This document shows positions 1-8,155 of a stretch of 64,000 nucleotides of DNA, one piece after another. The stretch is from Actinomyces sp. Its GTDB lineage: Bacteria; Actinomycetota; Actinomycetes; Actinomycetales; Actinomycetaceae. A program made the position numbers and the translations under genes. The stretch covers positions 1 through 64,000 of the forward strand of contig NZ_JARKVC010000015.1 in the NCBI RefSeq assembly GCF_029851875.1. Direction: 5' to 3'. The first letter of the stretch is position 1, and every line of letters starts with the position of its first letter. The notes below the pieces were generated by a model. It ran no database searches. It was not told where the DNA came from and saw only the letters and a program-made list of their open reading frames with translations.

Positions 1-10
1 CGGTCGCGGG

Positions 11-78
11 GAGTGTGCCGGTGGGGGGGCGTGTGTGCACCTAGGACATGCACACTCACCCCCGCACCTGCACACTCG
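11..78. repeat. Dispersed ~70-bp palindromic element, copy 1
   Basis: Outer arms read GAGTGTGC and GCACACTC, around an inner GTGTGCAC/TGCACAC pair. The same plan recurs at 6292-6363, 42686-42757 and 42952-43023. This copy is the most diverged: its left arm is interrupted by a G-run. It lies just past the 3' end of uxaC and shows no coding potential. The element is defined here only by comparison of the four copies. Confidence 0.7.
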
Positions 79-143
79 TGGATGGAGAGGGAAGGAAAGC
101 GGAGATGACCGGGCCGACCGGCTCCAGCCCCGCCCCCACCGCC

Positions 144-1571
144 TCAGAGCTTGAAGGCCTGCGTGGGAATGGCGTCGACCAGGTCGCGCGAGAGCTGGAG
201 CGCGTCCTCTATCTCGATACGTCCCTCGGCCACGAGCCGCGCCAGGAAGGCAGAGTCACAACGCCGCGCGATGCCGTGGCGAGCCGGGATCGAGCAGAAG
301 GCCCGGGTGTCGTCGATGAAGCCCGAGGTCTTGTACAAGGTGGCGTACCCGGTCGTGGCCTCGCGGAAGCGCACGATGGCGTCCGGCTCGTCAATGAACC
401 ACCACGGCACGCCCACGTAAACCGCCTTGTACCAGCCGGCCAACGGCGCGATCTCGCGGGAGTAGACCGTCTCGTCCTGCGTGATGGGGATGAGGTGGAA
501 GCCATCAGCATTGCCGTAGCGCTCCAGCAGCGGCTGGAGGCTGCGGGTGAACTCGGTGGCCATCGGGATGTCGCCGCCCACGTCCGCGCCGTAGCGCTGG
601 AAGGTCTTGGTGTCGTGGTTGCGGTAGACGGCCGGGTGCAGGGTCATGACCAGCCCGTCCTCGACAGCCAGGGCCGCCTGGTCGTTGACCATGTGACGGC
701 GCAGACGGTCGGCGTCGCCGACCTCGATCCGCCCCGACAGCGCGCGGGCGTACAGCGCCTCTGCCTCGGCGTCACTCAGCCGCTCAGTGCCCGGGTCACG
801 GTGGGAGTGGTCGGAAGAGACCGCCCCGTGCTCCACGAAGTAGGACCGACGGCGGCGCATCGCCTCCAGGTGCCCGGCGTAGGTCGACACGTCAGCGCCA
901 CTGACCTCGCCCAGCTTCTCCACCAGCTCCTTCCAGCCCTCGCGAGCCGGCTCCAGGTAGGCGTCGGGTCGGAAGGTCGGCACCACGCGGCCCGACCAGC
1001 CTGGGTCCTCGGTCAGGGCCCGGTGCGCGGCCAGGTCCGAGCAAGGATCGTCAGTGGTGGCCAGCACCGTGATGTGAAAGCGCTCGTACAGGGCACGGGC
1101 AGTGAAGGCCGGGGTGTGGATGGCCTCGTTGACCTGGTCGTAGATCTCGTCGGCGGTCTCGGCGCTGGGGCGCACGCGTACTCCGAAGACGCCGTAGAAC
1201 TCCTCGGCGAACCAGGACTGCACCGGCGTGCCGGCCAGCTTGTCCCAGCTCTCGCACAGGCGGCGGAAGGCTGTGCGCGACTGGTCAGGCGTCATCGGGG
1301 TCCCCACCGGCACGCCCAGCTCGCTCAGCTCCACCCCGGCCAGGGAGTGCAGGAGGCGGTTGGTGTAGTGATCCGGGGTGAGCAGGAGGCTGGTGGGGTC
1401 AGCGAAGGTGACGTCCTCGGCCAGCCACTCCGGGGGGACGTGGCCGTGCGGGGAGACGATCGGGGCGTGCTCGACCTCGTCCAGCAGCTCGCGGGCGATG
1501 GCCCGGGTGGTGGGGTCCGCTGGTAGCAGGCGGTCTGGGTCCAGGGTCAGCGGCCTGGGGGAGTGGGTCAT
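144..1571 (-). CDS. uxaC: Glucuronate (uronate) isomerase
   Basis: The 475-aa product matches the length of uronate isomerases (about 470 aa). It would convert D-glucuronate to D-fructuronate (and galacturonate to tagaturonate) in the cytoplasm. The N-terminal S-P-H-G-H motif near residue 41 is the metal-binding H-x-H of this amidohydrolase-superfamily family, and the C-terminal half carries the family's HLIPITQDE and GWYKAVYVGVPWWF segments. The ATG lies one base after the stop of the LacI gene and has a good Shine-Dalgarno (AGGAG) inside that gene's 3' end, so the two are translationally linked. With uidA upstream it takes the glucuronate released from glucuronides. The next enzymes (fructuronate reductase, mannonate dehydratase) are not in the window. 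Confidence 0.95.
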   Translation of the reverse strand: MTHSPRPLTLDPDRLLPADPTTRAIARELLDEVEHAPIVSPHGHVPPEWLAEDVTFADPTSLLLTPDHYTNRLLHSLAGVELSELGVPVGTPMTPDQSRTAFRRLCESWDKLAGTPVQSWFAEEFYGVFGVRVRPSAETADEIYDQVNEAIHTPAFTARALYERFHITVLATTDDPCSDLAAHRALTEDPGWSGRVVPTFRPDAYLEPAREGWKELVEKLGEVSGADVSTYAGHLEAMRRRRSYFVEHGAVSSDHSHRDPGTERLSDAEAEALYARALSGRIEVGDADRLRRHMVNDQAALAVEDGLVMTLHPAVYRNHDTKTFQRYGADVGGDIPMATEFTRSLQPLLERYGNADGFHLIPITQDETVYSREIAPLAGWYKAVYVGVPWWFIDEPDAIVRFREATTGYATLYKTSGFIDDTRAFCSIPARHGIARRCDSAFLARLVAEGRIEIEDALQLSRDLVDAIPTQAFKL

Positions 1572-1572
1572 G

Positions 1573-2643
1573 TCAGCTGCTCCTCGGTGTGAGTCGTTGC
1601 GGTAGGACGGGCGGGGTGGCGGGCGCGGGCCCGACGCTCTCCCGGGTCTTGAGAGCCATGTCCAGGGTGGTGACCATGGCCTGAGACTGGGAACGGTGGC
1701 GCAGGTGGCGCACGACGGCGGTCGAGGCGCACGCTCCCAGCTTGCGTGAGCCGGTGGTCAGCGAGGTCAGCCCCGGGTCGGTGAGCGCGGACAGCCCGGC
1801 GTTGTCGATGCCGACGACGGAGACCTCCTCCGGCACGCGCAGCCCACGGGCGATGGCGGACTTCATGAATCCGATGGCGAGGATGTCGTTGTAGCCGACG
1901 ACGGCGGTGGTGGGGTGCTCGGCCCACTCCCCTGCGGCCTTGACGCCGCCGGCGACGGTGGGCGGGAAGGGGCCGATGCGCCGCAAGCGGATCCCCAGGT
2001 CCTGGCAGGCCAGGGTCAGGCCCTCCCAGCGAGCGCCGTTGGCCCAGGAGCCGGTGGGGCCGGACAGGTAGGTGATCTCGCGGTGACCGTGCGCCGCCAG
2101 GTGCTCGACGACGGTGCGCATGCCCTGGGTCGAGTTCGGCACGATCGAGGTCACGCCGGGCACCTGGCGGTTGAGGGAGACCACGGGCACGGCCCTGTTG
2201 AGCTGCTGGATGGTGGAGGTCGTCATCCGCGAGGCGGAGAGCACGATCGCGTCGATGAGGTGGAGAACCCGCTCGATCGCCGCCTTCTCCTCAGCAGCGT
2301 TCTCCCGCGAGTCCAGCAGCAGGACGGTGTACCCGCCCTCGGCGGCGTGCTCCTGCAGCCCGATCATGAGCTGGGAGAAGTAGGGGTTACCTACGTCTGC
2401 GATGACCAGAGCGATGACGAAGGTGTCGGTGGCCTGCGCCATGGGCCGGCGTGGAGCCGTGCGCTTGTAGCCCAGGGCGTCGGCCACCTCGTAGATCCGC
2501 TGGGAGGTCTCGTTGGAGACTCGTCCGGGGCGCGAGAGCGCCCGTGAGACGGTTGAAGGGGCTACGCCTGCGAACTTGGCGATGTCATAGATCGTGACTG
2601 CCTTGCGACGAGCCGGTGTGCTGGCGCCGTCGTGAGAATTCAT
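1573..2643 (-). CDS. LacI-family transcriptional regulator of the glucuronide cluster
   Basis: The 356-aa protein has the N-terminal LacI helix-turn-helix at about residues 17-43 (TIYDIAKFAGVAPSTVSRAL) followed by the hinge and a periplasmic-binding-protein-like effector domain (VIALVIADVGNPYFSQLM; VGYNDILAIGFM). It lies between uidA (44 bp upstream) and uxaC (1 bp downstream), so it is probably co-transcribed and autoregulated. By position it should repress uidA-lacI-uxaC and perhaps the divergent symporter, with glucuronate, fructuronate or a glucuronide as effector. Family is certain; target and effector are inferred. I could not find a convincing central-CG palindrome in the divergent promoter region. 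Confidence 0.9.
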   Translation of the reverse strand: MNSHDGASTPARRKAVTIYDIAKFAGVAPSTVSRALSRPGRVSNETSQRIYEVADALGYKRTAPRRPMAQATDTFVIALVIADVGNPYFSQLMIGLQEHAAEGGYTVLLLDSRENAAEEKAAIERVLHLIDAIVLSASRMTTSTIQQLNRAVPVVSLNRQVPGVTSIVPNSTQGMRTVVEHLAAHGHREITYLSGPTGSWANGARWEGLTLACQDLGIRLRRIGPFPPTVAGGVKAAGEWAEHPTTAVVGYNDILAIGFMKSAIARGLRVPEEVSVVGIDNAGLSALTDPGLTSLTTGSRKLGACASTAVVRHLRHRSQSQAMVTTLDMALKTRESVGPAPATPPVLPQRLTPRSS

Positions 2644-2687
2644 CGTGCCTCCTTCAGGGGATCCTGTGACCGGTGGAGGGAGCGGGG

Positions 2688-4496
2688 TCAGAAGCCGAGC
2701 CGCTCGCGCATGGCGAGCCAGCGCTCACGCACGACGAAGGCGTTCTGCTTCGGCTCGCGCGACCGGGTGAACATCCCCTTCTTGTTACCACCGACGCGGA
2801 TGATTCCCACGGCAGTGGCGAAGTCGGCGAAGTTCCACATCTGCTCGCCGACCACGTGCGGGTAGTCGTCGAAGACGCGGTGGTGCATGGAGAGCATGGC
2901 GCTCTGGAAGTCCTCGCTCCAGGGACGGGCGAACAGGTCGCGGGTCCCGGCCATGGTGTCCGGGCCGTACTCGGTGAAGATGATCGGCTTGTCCGGGGCC
3001 ATGTCCACCCAGGCGTCCAGCTCAGCGCGCAGGTGCTTCTCCGCCGAGGCCAGGTCCCCGGTGTCCACGTACCAGCCGTAGTAGCGGTTGAGCATGACGA
3101 CGTCGAGCAGGTCCCAGACCTTGTCCCTGTCCGGCGTCGCCATGATGACGTTGACGATGCCCACGGGCCGGGTCGGGTCGCACTCGCGGGCCACCTGGAC
3201 CAGCGGCTCGAAGTAGGCGCGTGACTCGGGGCTGGTGGTGTCCGGCTCGTTGGCGATCGACCACAGGACCACGCAGGGGTGGTTCTTGTCCCGCGCGATC
3301 AGCTCGCGGATCTGCGCCGCGTGGGCCTCACGCGTGGCTTCGTTGACGGTGTCGGGGGAGAAGGTCGGCACCGCCTGGGCACCGGTGAGCCCCGCCATGA
3401 TCCCGGTGTTGAGCCCCACGGCCGGGGTCTCGTCGATGACGACGAGGCCGCGCTCGTCGGCGTAGTCCATCACCTCCTCGGCGTAGGGGTAGTGGGAGGT
3501 GCGGAAGGAGTTGGCCCCCTGCCACTCCATGAGCTCGAAGTCGTGGACCATGAGGGCGGTGTCGTGGCCCTTGCCTCGGACGAGGTTGTCCTCGTGGCGT
3601 CCGTAGCCGCGGAAGTAGAAGGGCTCGCCGTTGATGAGCAGCTGGGCGTCCTTGACCTCCACGGTGCGCACCCCAAAGCGCTGGGGGTAGACGTCCTCGG
3701 TGCGTTCCTCGCCCTGGCCGGCGACGGCGTGGACCTCCAGGGTGTAGAGGTAGCCGGCGCCCGGCCGCCACAGCGTGACGTCAGGGATACGGACCTGGCC
3801 GGCTGCGCCGTCGGCCTGCGCGACCTGGGTGCCCTCAGCGTCCAGGACGCGCACGGACACGCTCGCCGCGCCGTCGGTCTCGATCTGGTAGTCCACGGTG
3901 CCGGTGGAGCCCTCGGTGCCGGTGGTCACGGTGACGTCGGTGACGGCGACGGCGGGGCGCGTGCAGAGCAGGACCGAGCGGTGGATGCCGGCGTAGTTGT
4001 AGAAGTCGTGGTAGTACCGCTGCACGGTGCGGCCGGCTGCGGTGGTGGTGAGGAAGCCTGGGGGCAGGGTCTGCCAGGACAGGCGGTTGTCGACGGCGAT
4101 GGTCAGGCGGAAGGTCTCGCCGGGACGCACGTGCTCGGTGACGTCGGCCTCGAAGGGCAGGTAGCCACCGGTGTGGGTGGCTACCTCGACGTCGTCGACC
4201 CAGACGGCGGCGGCGTGTGTGACTGAGCCCAGGCGCAGGACGAGCCGGTCGGTGCCCAGGAGACGGGGGACCTGGACCTGGCGCTGGTACCAGGCCAGGC
4301 CCACGTGGTCGTGGACCTCGGTGTCGGTGGTGATGTCGTTGTAGGAAGCCGGCACGGGCATGGGACGTGGGGAGGGCAGGGCGGCGGCGAACCATCGCGC
4401 CCTCAGCCCGGCGTCCTGGTCGGGGTCAAGCTGGAAGCTCCACACGCCGTCGAGGCTGCGGATGTCGCGAGAGGAAGAGCTGCGGGCGCTGAGCAT
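2688..4496 (-). CDS. uidA: Beta-glucuronidase (GH2)
   Basis: The 602-aa product is essentially the length of E. coli UidA (603 aa). It has the three GH2 domains: sugar-binding jelly roll, immunoglobulin-like domain and TIM barrel. The acid/base is E417 (SIANEPDT) and the nucleophile E509 (FTEYGPDT). N571-K-K573 is the N-x-K motif that contacts the glucuronate carboxylate and separates beta-glucuronidases from beta-galactosidases. The start is placed at the ATG at 4496 because AAGGGA precedes it by about 7 nt and MLSARSSSSRDIRSLDG begins the conserved fold; the open frame continues 39 codons upstream with low-complexity residues. No signal peptide, so cytoplasmic. First gene of an operon with the LacI regulator and uxaC. 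Confidence 0.96.
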   Translation of the reverse strand: MLSARSSSSRDIRSLDGVWSFQLDPDQDAGLRARWFAAALPSPRPMPVPASYNDITTDTEVHDHVGLAWYQRQVQVPRLLGTDRLVLRLGSVTHAAAVWVDDVEVATHTGGYLPFEADVTEHVRPGETFRLTIAVDNRLSWQTLPPGFLTTTAAGRTVQRYYHDFYNYAGIHRSVLLCTRPAVAVTDVTVTTGTEGSTGTVDYQIETDGAASVSVRVLDAEGTQVAQADGAAGQVRIPDVTLWRPGAGYLYTLEVHAVAGQGEERTEDVYPQRFGVRTVEVKDAQLLINGEPFYFRGYGRHEDNLVRGKGHDTALMVHDFELMEWQGANSFRTSHYPYAEEVMDYADERGLVVIDETPAVGLNTGIMAGLTGAQAVPTFSPDTVNEATREAHAAQIRELIARDKNHPCVVLWSIANEPDTTSPESRAYFEPLVQVARECDPTRPVGIVNVIMATPDRDKVWDLLDVVMLNRYYGWYVDTGDLASAEKHLRAELDAWVDMAPDKPIIFTEYGPDTMAGTRDLFARPWSEDFQSAMLSMHHRVFDDYPHVVGEQMWNFADFATAVGIIRVGGNKKGMFTRSREPKQNAFVVRERWLAMRERLGF

Positions 4497-4602
4497 GTGA
4501 TGTCCCTTCGTCTGACGGAGCGGGCGACGGTGCGCGCTCCTCCAAGCTCTCCCGATTGTGGCCACTGCCCAGCGGCATCGCGCTGAGTTGCCTTTAGCTG
4601 CC

Positions 4603-4631
4603 ATCCTTCGCACAACGATCTGTCAGGACAA
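4603..4631 (-). promoter_or_regulatory. Candidate uidA operon promoter
   Basis: On the minus strand TTGTCC (4626-4631) and AAGGAT (4603-4608) are separated by 17 bp, in an A/T-richer patch (about 4560-4660) of an otherwise very G/C-rich divergent intergenic region. Two direct AACTGG copies at 4631-4636 and 4650-4655 lie at its upstream edge and could be regulator contacts. Prediction by eye only. Confidence 0.4.
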
Positions 4632-4795
4632 ACTGGTGGAAACAGAAACAACTGGCAACACAGGGGGCCGGCGTGGGCGGGGAGGGACGCTGTCACGCAG
4701 CGAACGGCACACGCCAGGACGCAACCGGCGGTACATCCCGATCCGCACGGTCTGTTTGCTCCGCAATGACGCGACAAGACAGGAGACGTAACCCC

Positions 4796-6265
4796 ATGTC
4801 CACCTCCTCCACGAGCCAGTCGCCCGCGGCGGCTGCGGGCAGCGCCAAGCGCCCCTTCGGCCTGCGCGACAAGCTGGGATACATGTTTGGTGACTTCGGC
4901 AACGACTTCACCTTCGTGCTCCAGATGGCCTTCTTCATGGTCTTCTACACCAACGTCGTAGGGATCAAGCCTGCGCACGTGGGCACGCTGCTGCTGGCGG
5001 CCCGCGTGGCCGACGGCTTCACGGACGTGGGTATGGGCATGCTAGTTGACCGCCTGCCCGGAGCCCGCAAGGGAGAGAAGTTCCGCCGCTGGATCAAGTT
5101 CATCTGCGTCCCTGTGGCCGTGGCCTCGGCGCTGATGTACATGTCCTTCGTGGCTGACTTCGGCTCCTACGGCGCCAAGCTGACCTGGATGGTGGCCTCC
5201 TACTTCCTGTGGGGCTCGGTCTGCTACACCGCCATCAACATCCCCTACGGCTCGATGGCCTCGGTGGTCTCCCCGGACCCCGACCACCGCGCTGACCTGT
5301 CCGTCTTCCGCTCCACCGGTGCGACGCTCGGCAACATCGCGATCATGACGATCCTGCCCCTGGTGGTCTACCGGACCAACGCCGAGGGCGTCTCCGTCCT
5401 GGACGGACCGTCCATGACCATGGGGGCGGTGGCCTGCTCGGTGCTCGCTGTCATCTGCTACATCCTGTGCTACTTCCTGGTGGAGGAGCGCGTGGAGTCC
5501 AGCACCAGGTCCAAGGCTGAAGGAGGCATGGGGCTGGGGACGATGCTCGCCTCGATCTTCTCCAACCGTGCGCTGCTGGGCCTCATCGCCTGCGCGCTGC
5601 TGCTGCTCGTGTCCTCGATGTTCGCCTCGGGCATGCTCAGCTACCTGTTCCTCAACTACTTCGGCAACGGCAAGCTGCAGTCCCCGGCCTCCATGGCGGC
5701 GCTCGTGCCCACCCTGGTCCTCGTCCTGGTCTGCCCGTGGCTCTCGCGCCGCTTCGGCAAGGCTGAGGTGGGTGCTGCTGCCACGAGTGTGGCCGGCGTC
5801 ATCATGATCGCTGCCTACTTCCTGCACATCCAGTCCGCCACCGTGTGGATCGCGGTCTACGGCGTGGCCGCCTTCGCGATGGCGATCTTCACCTACCTCG
5901 TGTGGGCCTTCATCACTGACGTCATCGACTACCAGGAGGTGCGCACCGGCCAGCGTGACGACGGCACCGTGTACGCCGTCTACTCCTGGTCCCGCAAGCT
6001 CGGTCAGGCGCTGGCCGGTGGGCTGACGGGCTGGGCGCTTGGCTGGGTCGGCTTCGACCAGGTTGCCGCCAAGGCTGGCGCGGTCCAGACCGACGCTGTC
6101 AACGACGGCATCTACATGCTGGCCAACCTGGTGCCGGGCGTGGGCTACCTGCTCGTGGCCGCGGCGATCCTCCTCCTCTACCCGCTGAAGAAGAAGGTTG
6201 TGGACGGCAACAACGCGATCCTCCAGGAGCGTCGCGCTGCTGCTGCCGTCGCTGCCGCCAGGTGA
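4796..6265 (+). CDS. GPH-family sugar:cation symporter, probable glucuronide carrier
   Basis: The 489-aa membrane protein has about 12 hydrophobic segments. Its N-terminus (KLGYMFGDFGNDFTFVLQM) and the D-x-x-x-D stretch after the second helix (ARVADGFTDVGMGMLVDR), with INIPYGSMASVVS, are typical of glycoside-pentoside-hexuronide symporters such as UidB and MelB. The ATG at 4796 is preceded by ACAGGAG about 8 nt upstream, and the conserved family start follows; an in-frame extension to 4673 lacks conserved sequence. It is divergent from uidA-lacI-uxaC, so import of beta-glucuronides is the simplest role. The family is clear; the substrate is inferred from context, and another hexuronide or oligosaccharide is possible. 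Confidence 0.85.
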   Translation: MSTSSTSQSPAAAAGSAKRPFGLRDKLGYMFGDFGNDFTFVLQMAFFMVFYTNVVGIKPAHVGTLLLAARVADGFTDVGMGMLVDRLPGARKGEKFRRWIKFICVPVAVASALMYMSFVADFGSYGAKLTWMVASYFLWGSVCYTAINIPYGSMASVVSPDPDHRADLSVFRSTGATLGNIAIMTILPLVVYRTNAEGVSVLDGPSMTMGAVACSVLAVICYILCYFLVEERVESSTRSKAEGGMGLGTMLASIFSNRALLGLIACALLLLVSSMFASGMLSYLFLNYFGNGKLQSPASMAALVPTLVLVLVCPWLSRRFGKAEVGAAATSVAGVIMIAAYFLHIQSATVWIAVYGVAAFAMAIFTYLVWAFITDVIDYQEVRTGQRDDGTVYAVYSWSRKLGQALAGGLTGWALGWVGFDQVAAKAGAVQTDAVNDGIYMLANLVPGVGYLLVAAAILLLYPLKKKVVDGNNAILQERRAAAAVAAAR

Positions 6266-6291
6266 GGCTGGCTGGGGCTGATTTTCTTCTT

Positions 6292-6363
6292 GCGAGTGTG
6301 CAGGTGTGTGGGTGGGTGTGCACCTTGCGGGTGCACTGTCGCCTGCGCACCTGCACACTCGCG
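6292..6363. repeat. Dispersed ~70-bp palindromic element, copy 2
   Basis: Perfect 14-bp outer arms (GCGAGTGTGCAGGT and ACCTGCACACTCGC) enclose an inner GGGTGTGCACC/GGGTGCAC stem. It starts 26 bp after the stop of the symporter gene, where it could act as a 3' hairpin, and runs directly into the GGTCGG-rich block at 6400-6620. Same family as 11-78, 42686-42757 and 42952-43023. Confidence 0.8.
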
Positions 6364-6399
6364 TGGGCGGGGGTGGTGGTGAGGCCGGACGACGGCGGA

Positions 6400-6620
6400 G
6401 TCTGCTCTCGACCGACCACCTGCGCCTCGACGGAGCACGCATGTTCCGACCGACCGTCTGCGCTGCCTTCGACCACCTGTAGTCCGACCACCAACGCTGC
6501 CGTCGACTACCTATGTGCCGACCGCCCTCCTGGGCCTCGCCCGACCACGGCATTCACGCGAATCTAGTGGTCCGTCGGGGTTTGTGCGGTCGGTCGGTGC
6601 TTGAGTGGTCGGTCGGGCTC
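6400..6620. repeat. GGTCGG-rich composite repeat, copy A (diverged)
   Basis: Many CCGACC/CGACCACC words fill the left half, a core reads CATTCACGCGAAT (near 6550), and GGTCGG words fill the right half. The whole block is therefore an imperfect inverted repeat about its core. The same architecture and core occur at 8410-8760 and 13338-13557. No convincing reading frame. It occupies most of the gap between the symporter gene and the 3' end of the ClC gene. Confidence 0.65.
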
Positions 6621-6631
6621 CAGGCTCTGGC

Positions 6632-8155
6632 TCAACACCGAGCAGCTCGGCGCCGCGCCCAGGCTCGTTCCGCCTCACCTGCCGCCAGGCACCCGACGGC
6701 GAGCGCGCCCAGCGTCCACACCGGCCCCTGCGCCAGCTCCCAGACGAACACGGCGGCAAACCACGGAGCACGCTGCGTCACCGCGAGCGTGACCCCCGCG
6801 CCGACCAGTGCCATCGCGGGCACGCTGACCGCCATCCCCGCAGACGCCAGCCCCACCGCTACCGCCGCTCCGACGCTCGCGCCCAGGCTGAAGGAGGGAG
6901 CGAGCAGCCCGCCAGTGGCACCTGCCCCGAGCGTGGCGGCGGTAAGTACCGGCTTGAGGATAACCACCCCGAGCAGGGCGAGCGCCGCCGTCGTTGTCAC
7001 GGGGGAGGAGACGGCCGCCTGAAACGCGTCCTTGCCGTTGCCTGGCAGGACCACGAGCCACAGCGAGGCCAGGCCCGTGAGCGTCCCGGCCCCGGCGATC
7101 GCCAGCGGCAGGCTCCAGGCGTCAGGCAGCCGGTGGCGGCGCACCCACGCCCACAGCGCGCGAGCGGCCACGCCAGCCAGGCCGGCCGCGACGACCACGG
7201 GCAGGCTCGCAGCCAGGGTCGGCCAGGTCAGGGGCGAGGCCGGCATGGCGATCGAGGCCTCGGCGTGGGAGTGCAGCCAGGACACGCAGGTGGCCAGCAC
7301 GCTGACTGGCACGGCGAGCAGCAGCCCACGGCGGCGGGTACCGGTCAGCATCATGATCTCGACGGCGTAGGCGGCCCCGCCCAGGGGCGCGTTGTACATC
7401 GCGGCCAGCCCTGCACCGGCGGCCGAGGCCGCGAGCAGCGCCATCCACTGCGGCTCAAGGCCGAGCCAGCGCGCCAGTCGTACGGCGACGGCGCCCGCGG
7501 CCAGCCTCGGGGCCCCCTCTCGGCCCACGGAATTGCCGCCGCCCACGGTGAGGACCTGGACGACGGCGTCGCCGAATGGACGCAGGAGCCCGATGCGCCG
7601 GGATGCGGGGCGGGCGGGGGCGGTCGGCGCTGGGGAGGCTGACGTGGTGGAGAGGGGCTCCTGCACAGGTTCGACAGGGTCCGTGGGATCAGCTGGTGCG
7701 GTGGGCGTCACCGGTGCCTCGGGCCGTGGGGCGCTGGCCTCGGCGACGACGGCCTCGACGCTGACGACCCCGCCGGTTGCGCGTTGCCACCACCACAGGG
7801 CACCGGCGATCAGGCCGGCGGCGGCCGGGGCGGCGACGCGTCGCCAGGCGGGGGCCGCAGCCACGCGCTCGGGCAGTGTGCCGTGGGCGACGCCGTAGAA
7901 GAGCCACTCGAAGGCTTCGAGCAGATACGCCATCGCGATGCCGATGAGGCCCGCTGCCAGGCCGGCGAGTACCGCGGCCAGGACCAGGCGGGCGGCGGGG
8001 TGAGGCCCGCGTGCGAAGGAGGGCTGGCCTGGAAGGTCCGGGAAGCCGGGACCGGTGCTGGCCGGCGTGGCGGGCCCAGTGGTGTTTGAGGCGCTGGGGT
8101 CGTAGGGGCGCCTGGGAGATGGGCGGTTGGTGGCGTCGGCGGAGGAGGCAGGCAT
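6632..8155 (-). CDS. ClC-family chloride channel or H+/Cl- antiporter
   Basis: The 507-aa product is a multi-helix membrane protein with the ClC selectivity motifs. GNSVGREGAP contains the gating glutamate, and GGLLAPSFSLGA corresponds to the GGxFxP motif; NAPLGGAAYAVE matches the usual NAPLAGxxFxxE. A roughly 60-residue Pro/Ala/Thr-rich insertion (about residues 145-200) sits in an early loop, unusual for bacterial ClC proteins, and the N-terminal 50 residues are also low-complexity. No Shine-Dalgarno is visible. TATCGT lies 8 nt before the ATG, suggesting a leaderless mRNA. Channel versus antiporter cannot be decided without alignment of the proton glutamate. Confidence 0.88.
   Translation of the reverse strand: MPASSADATNRPSPRRPYDPSASNTTGPATPASTGPGFPDLPGQPSFARGPHPAARLVLAAVLAGLAAGLIGIAMAYLLEAFEWLFYGVAHGTLPERVAAAPAWRRVAAPAAAGLIAGALWWWQRATGGVVSVEAVVAEASAPRPEAPVTPTAPADPTDPVEPVQEPLSTTSASPAPTAPARPASRRIGLLRPFGDAVVQVLTVGGGNSVGREGAPRLAAGAVAVRLARWLGLEPQWMALLAASAAGAGLAAMYNAPLGGAAYAVEIMMLTGTRRRGLLLAVPVSVLATCVSWLHSHAEASIAMPASPLTWPTLAASLPVVVAAGLAGVAARALWAWVRRHRLPDAWSLPLAIAGAGTLTGLASLWLVVLPGNGKDAFQAAVSSPVTTTAALALLGVVILKPVLTAATLGAGATGGLLAPSFSLGASVGAAVAVGLASAGMAVSVPAMALVGAGVTLAVTQRAPWFAAVFVWELAQGPVWTLGALAVGCLAAGEAERAWARRRAARC

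Noticed and set aside
4497-4795. A LacI operator between uidA and the symporter
   Set aside because: No palindrome with a central CG stood out; only direct AACTGG repeats were found, so only a tentative promoter is reported.
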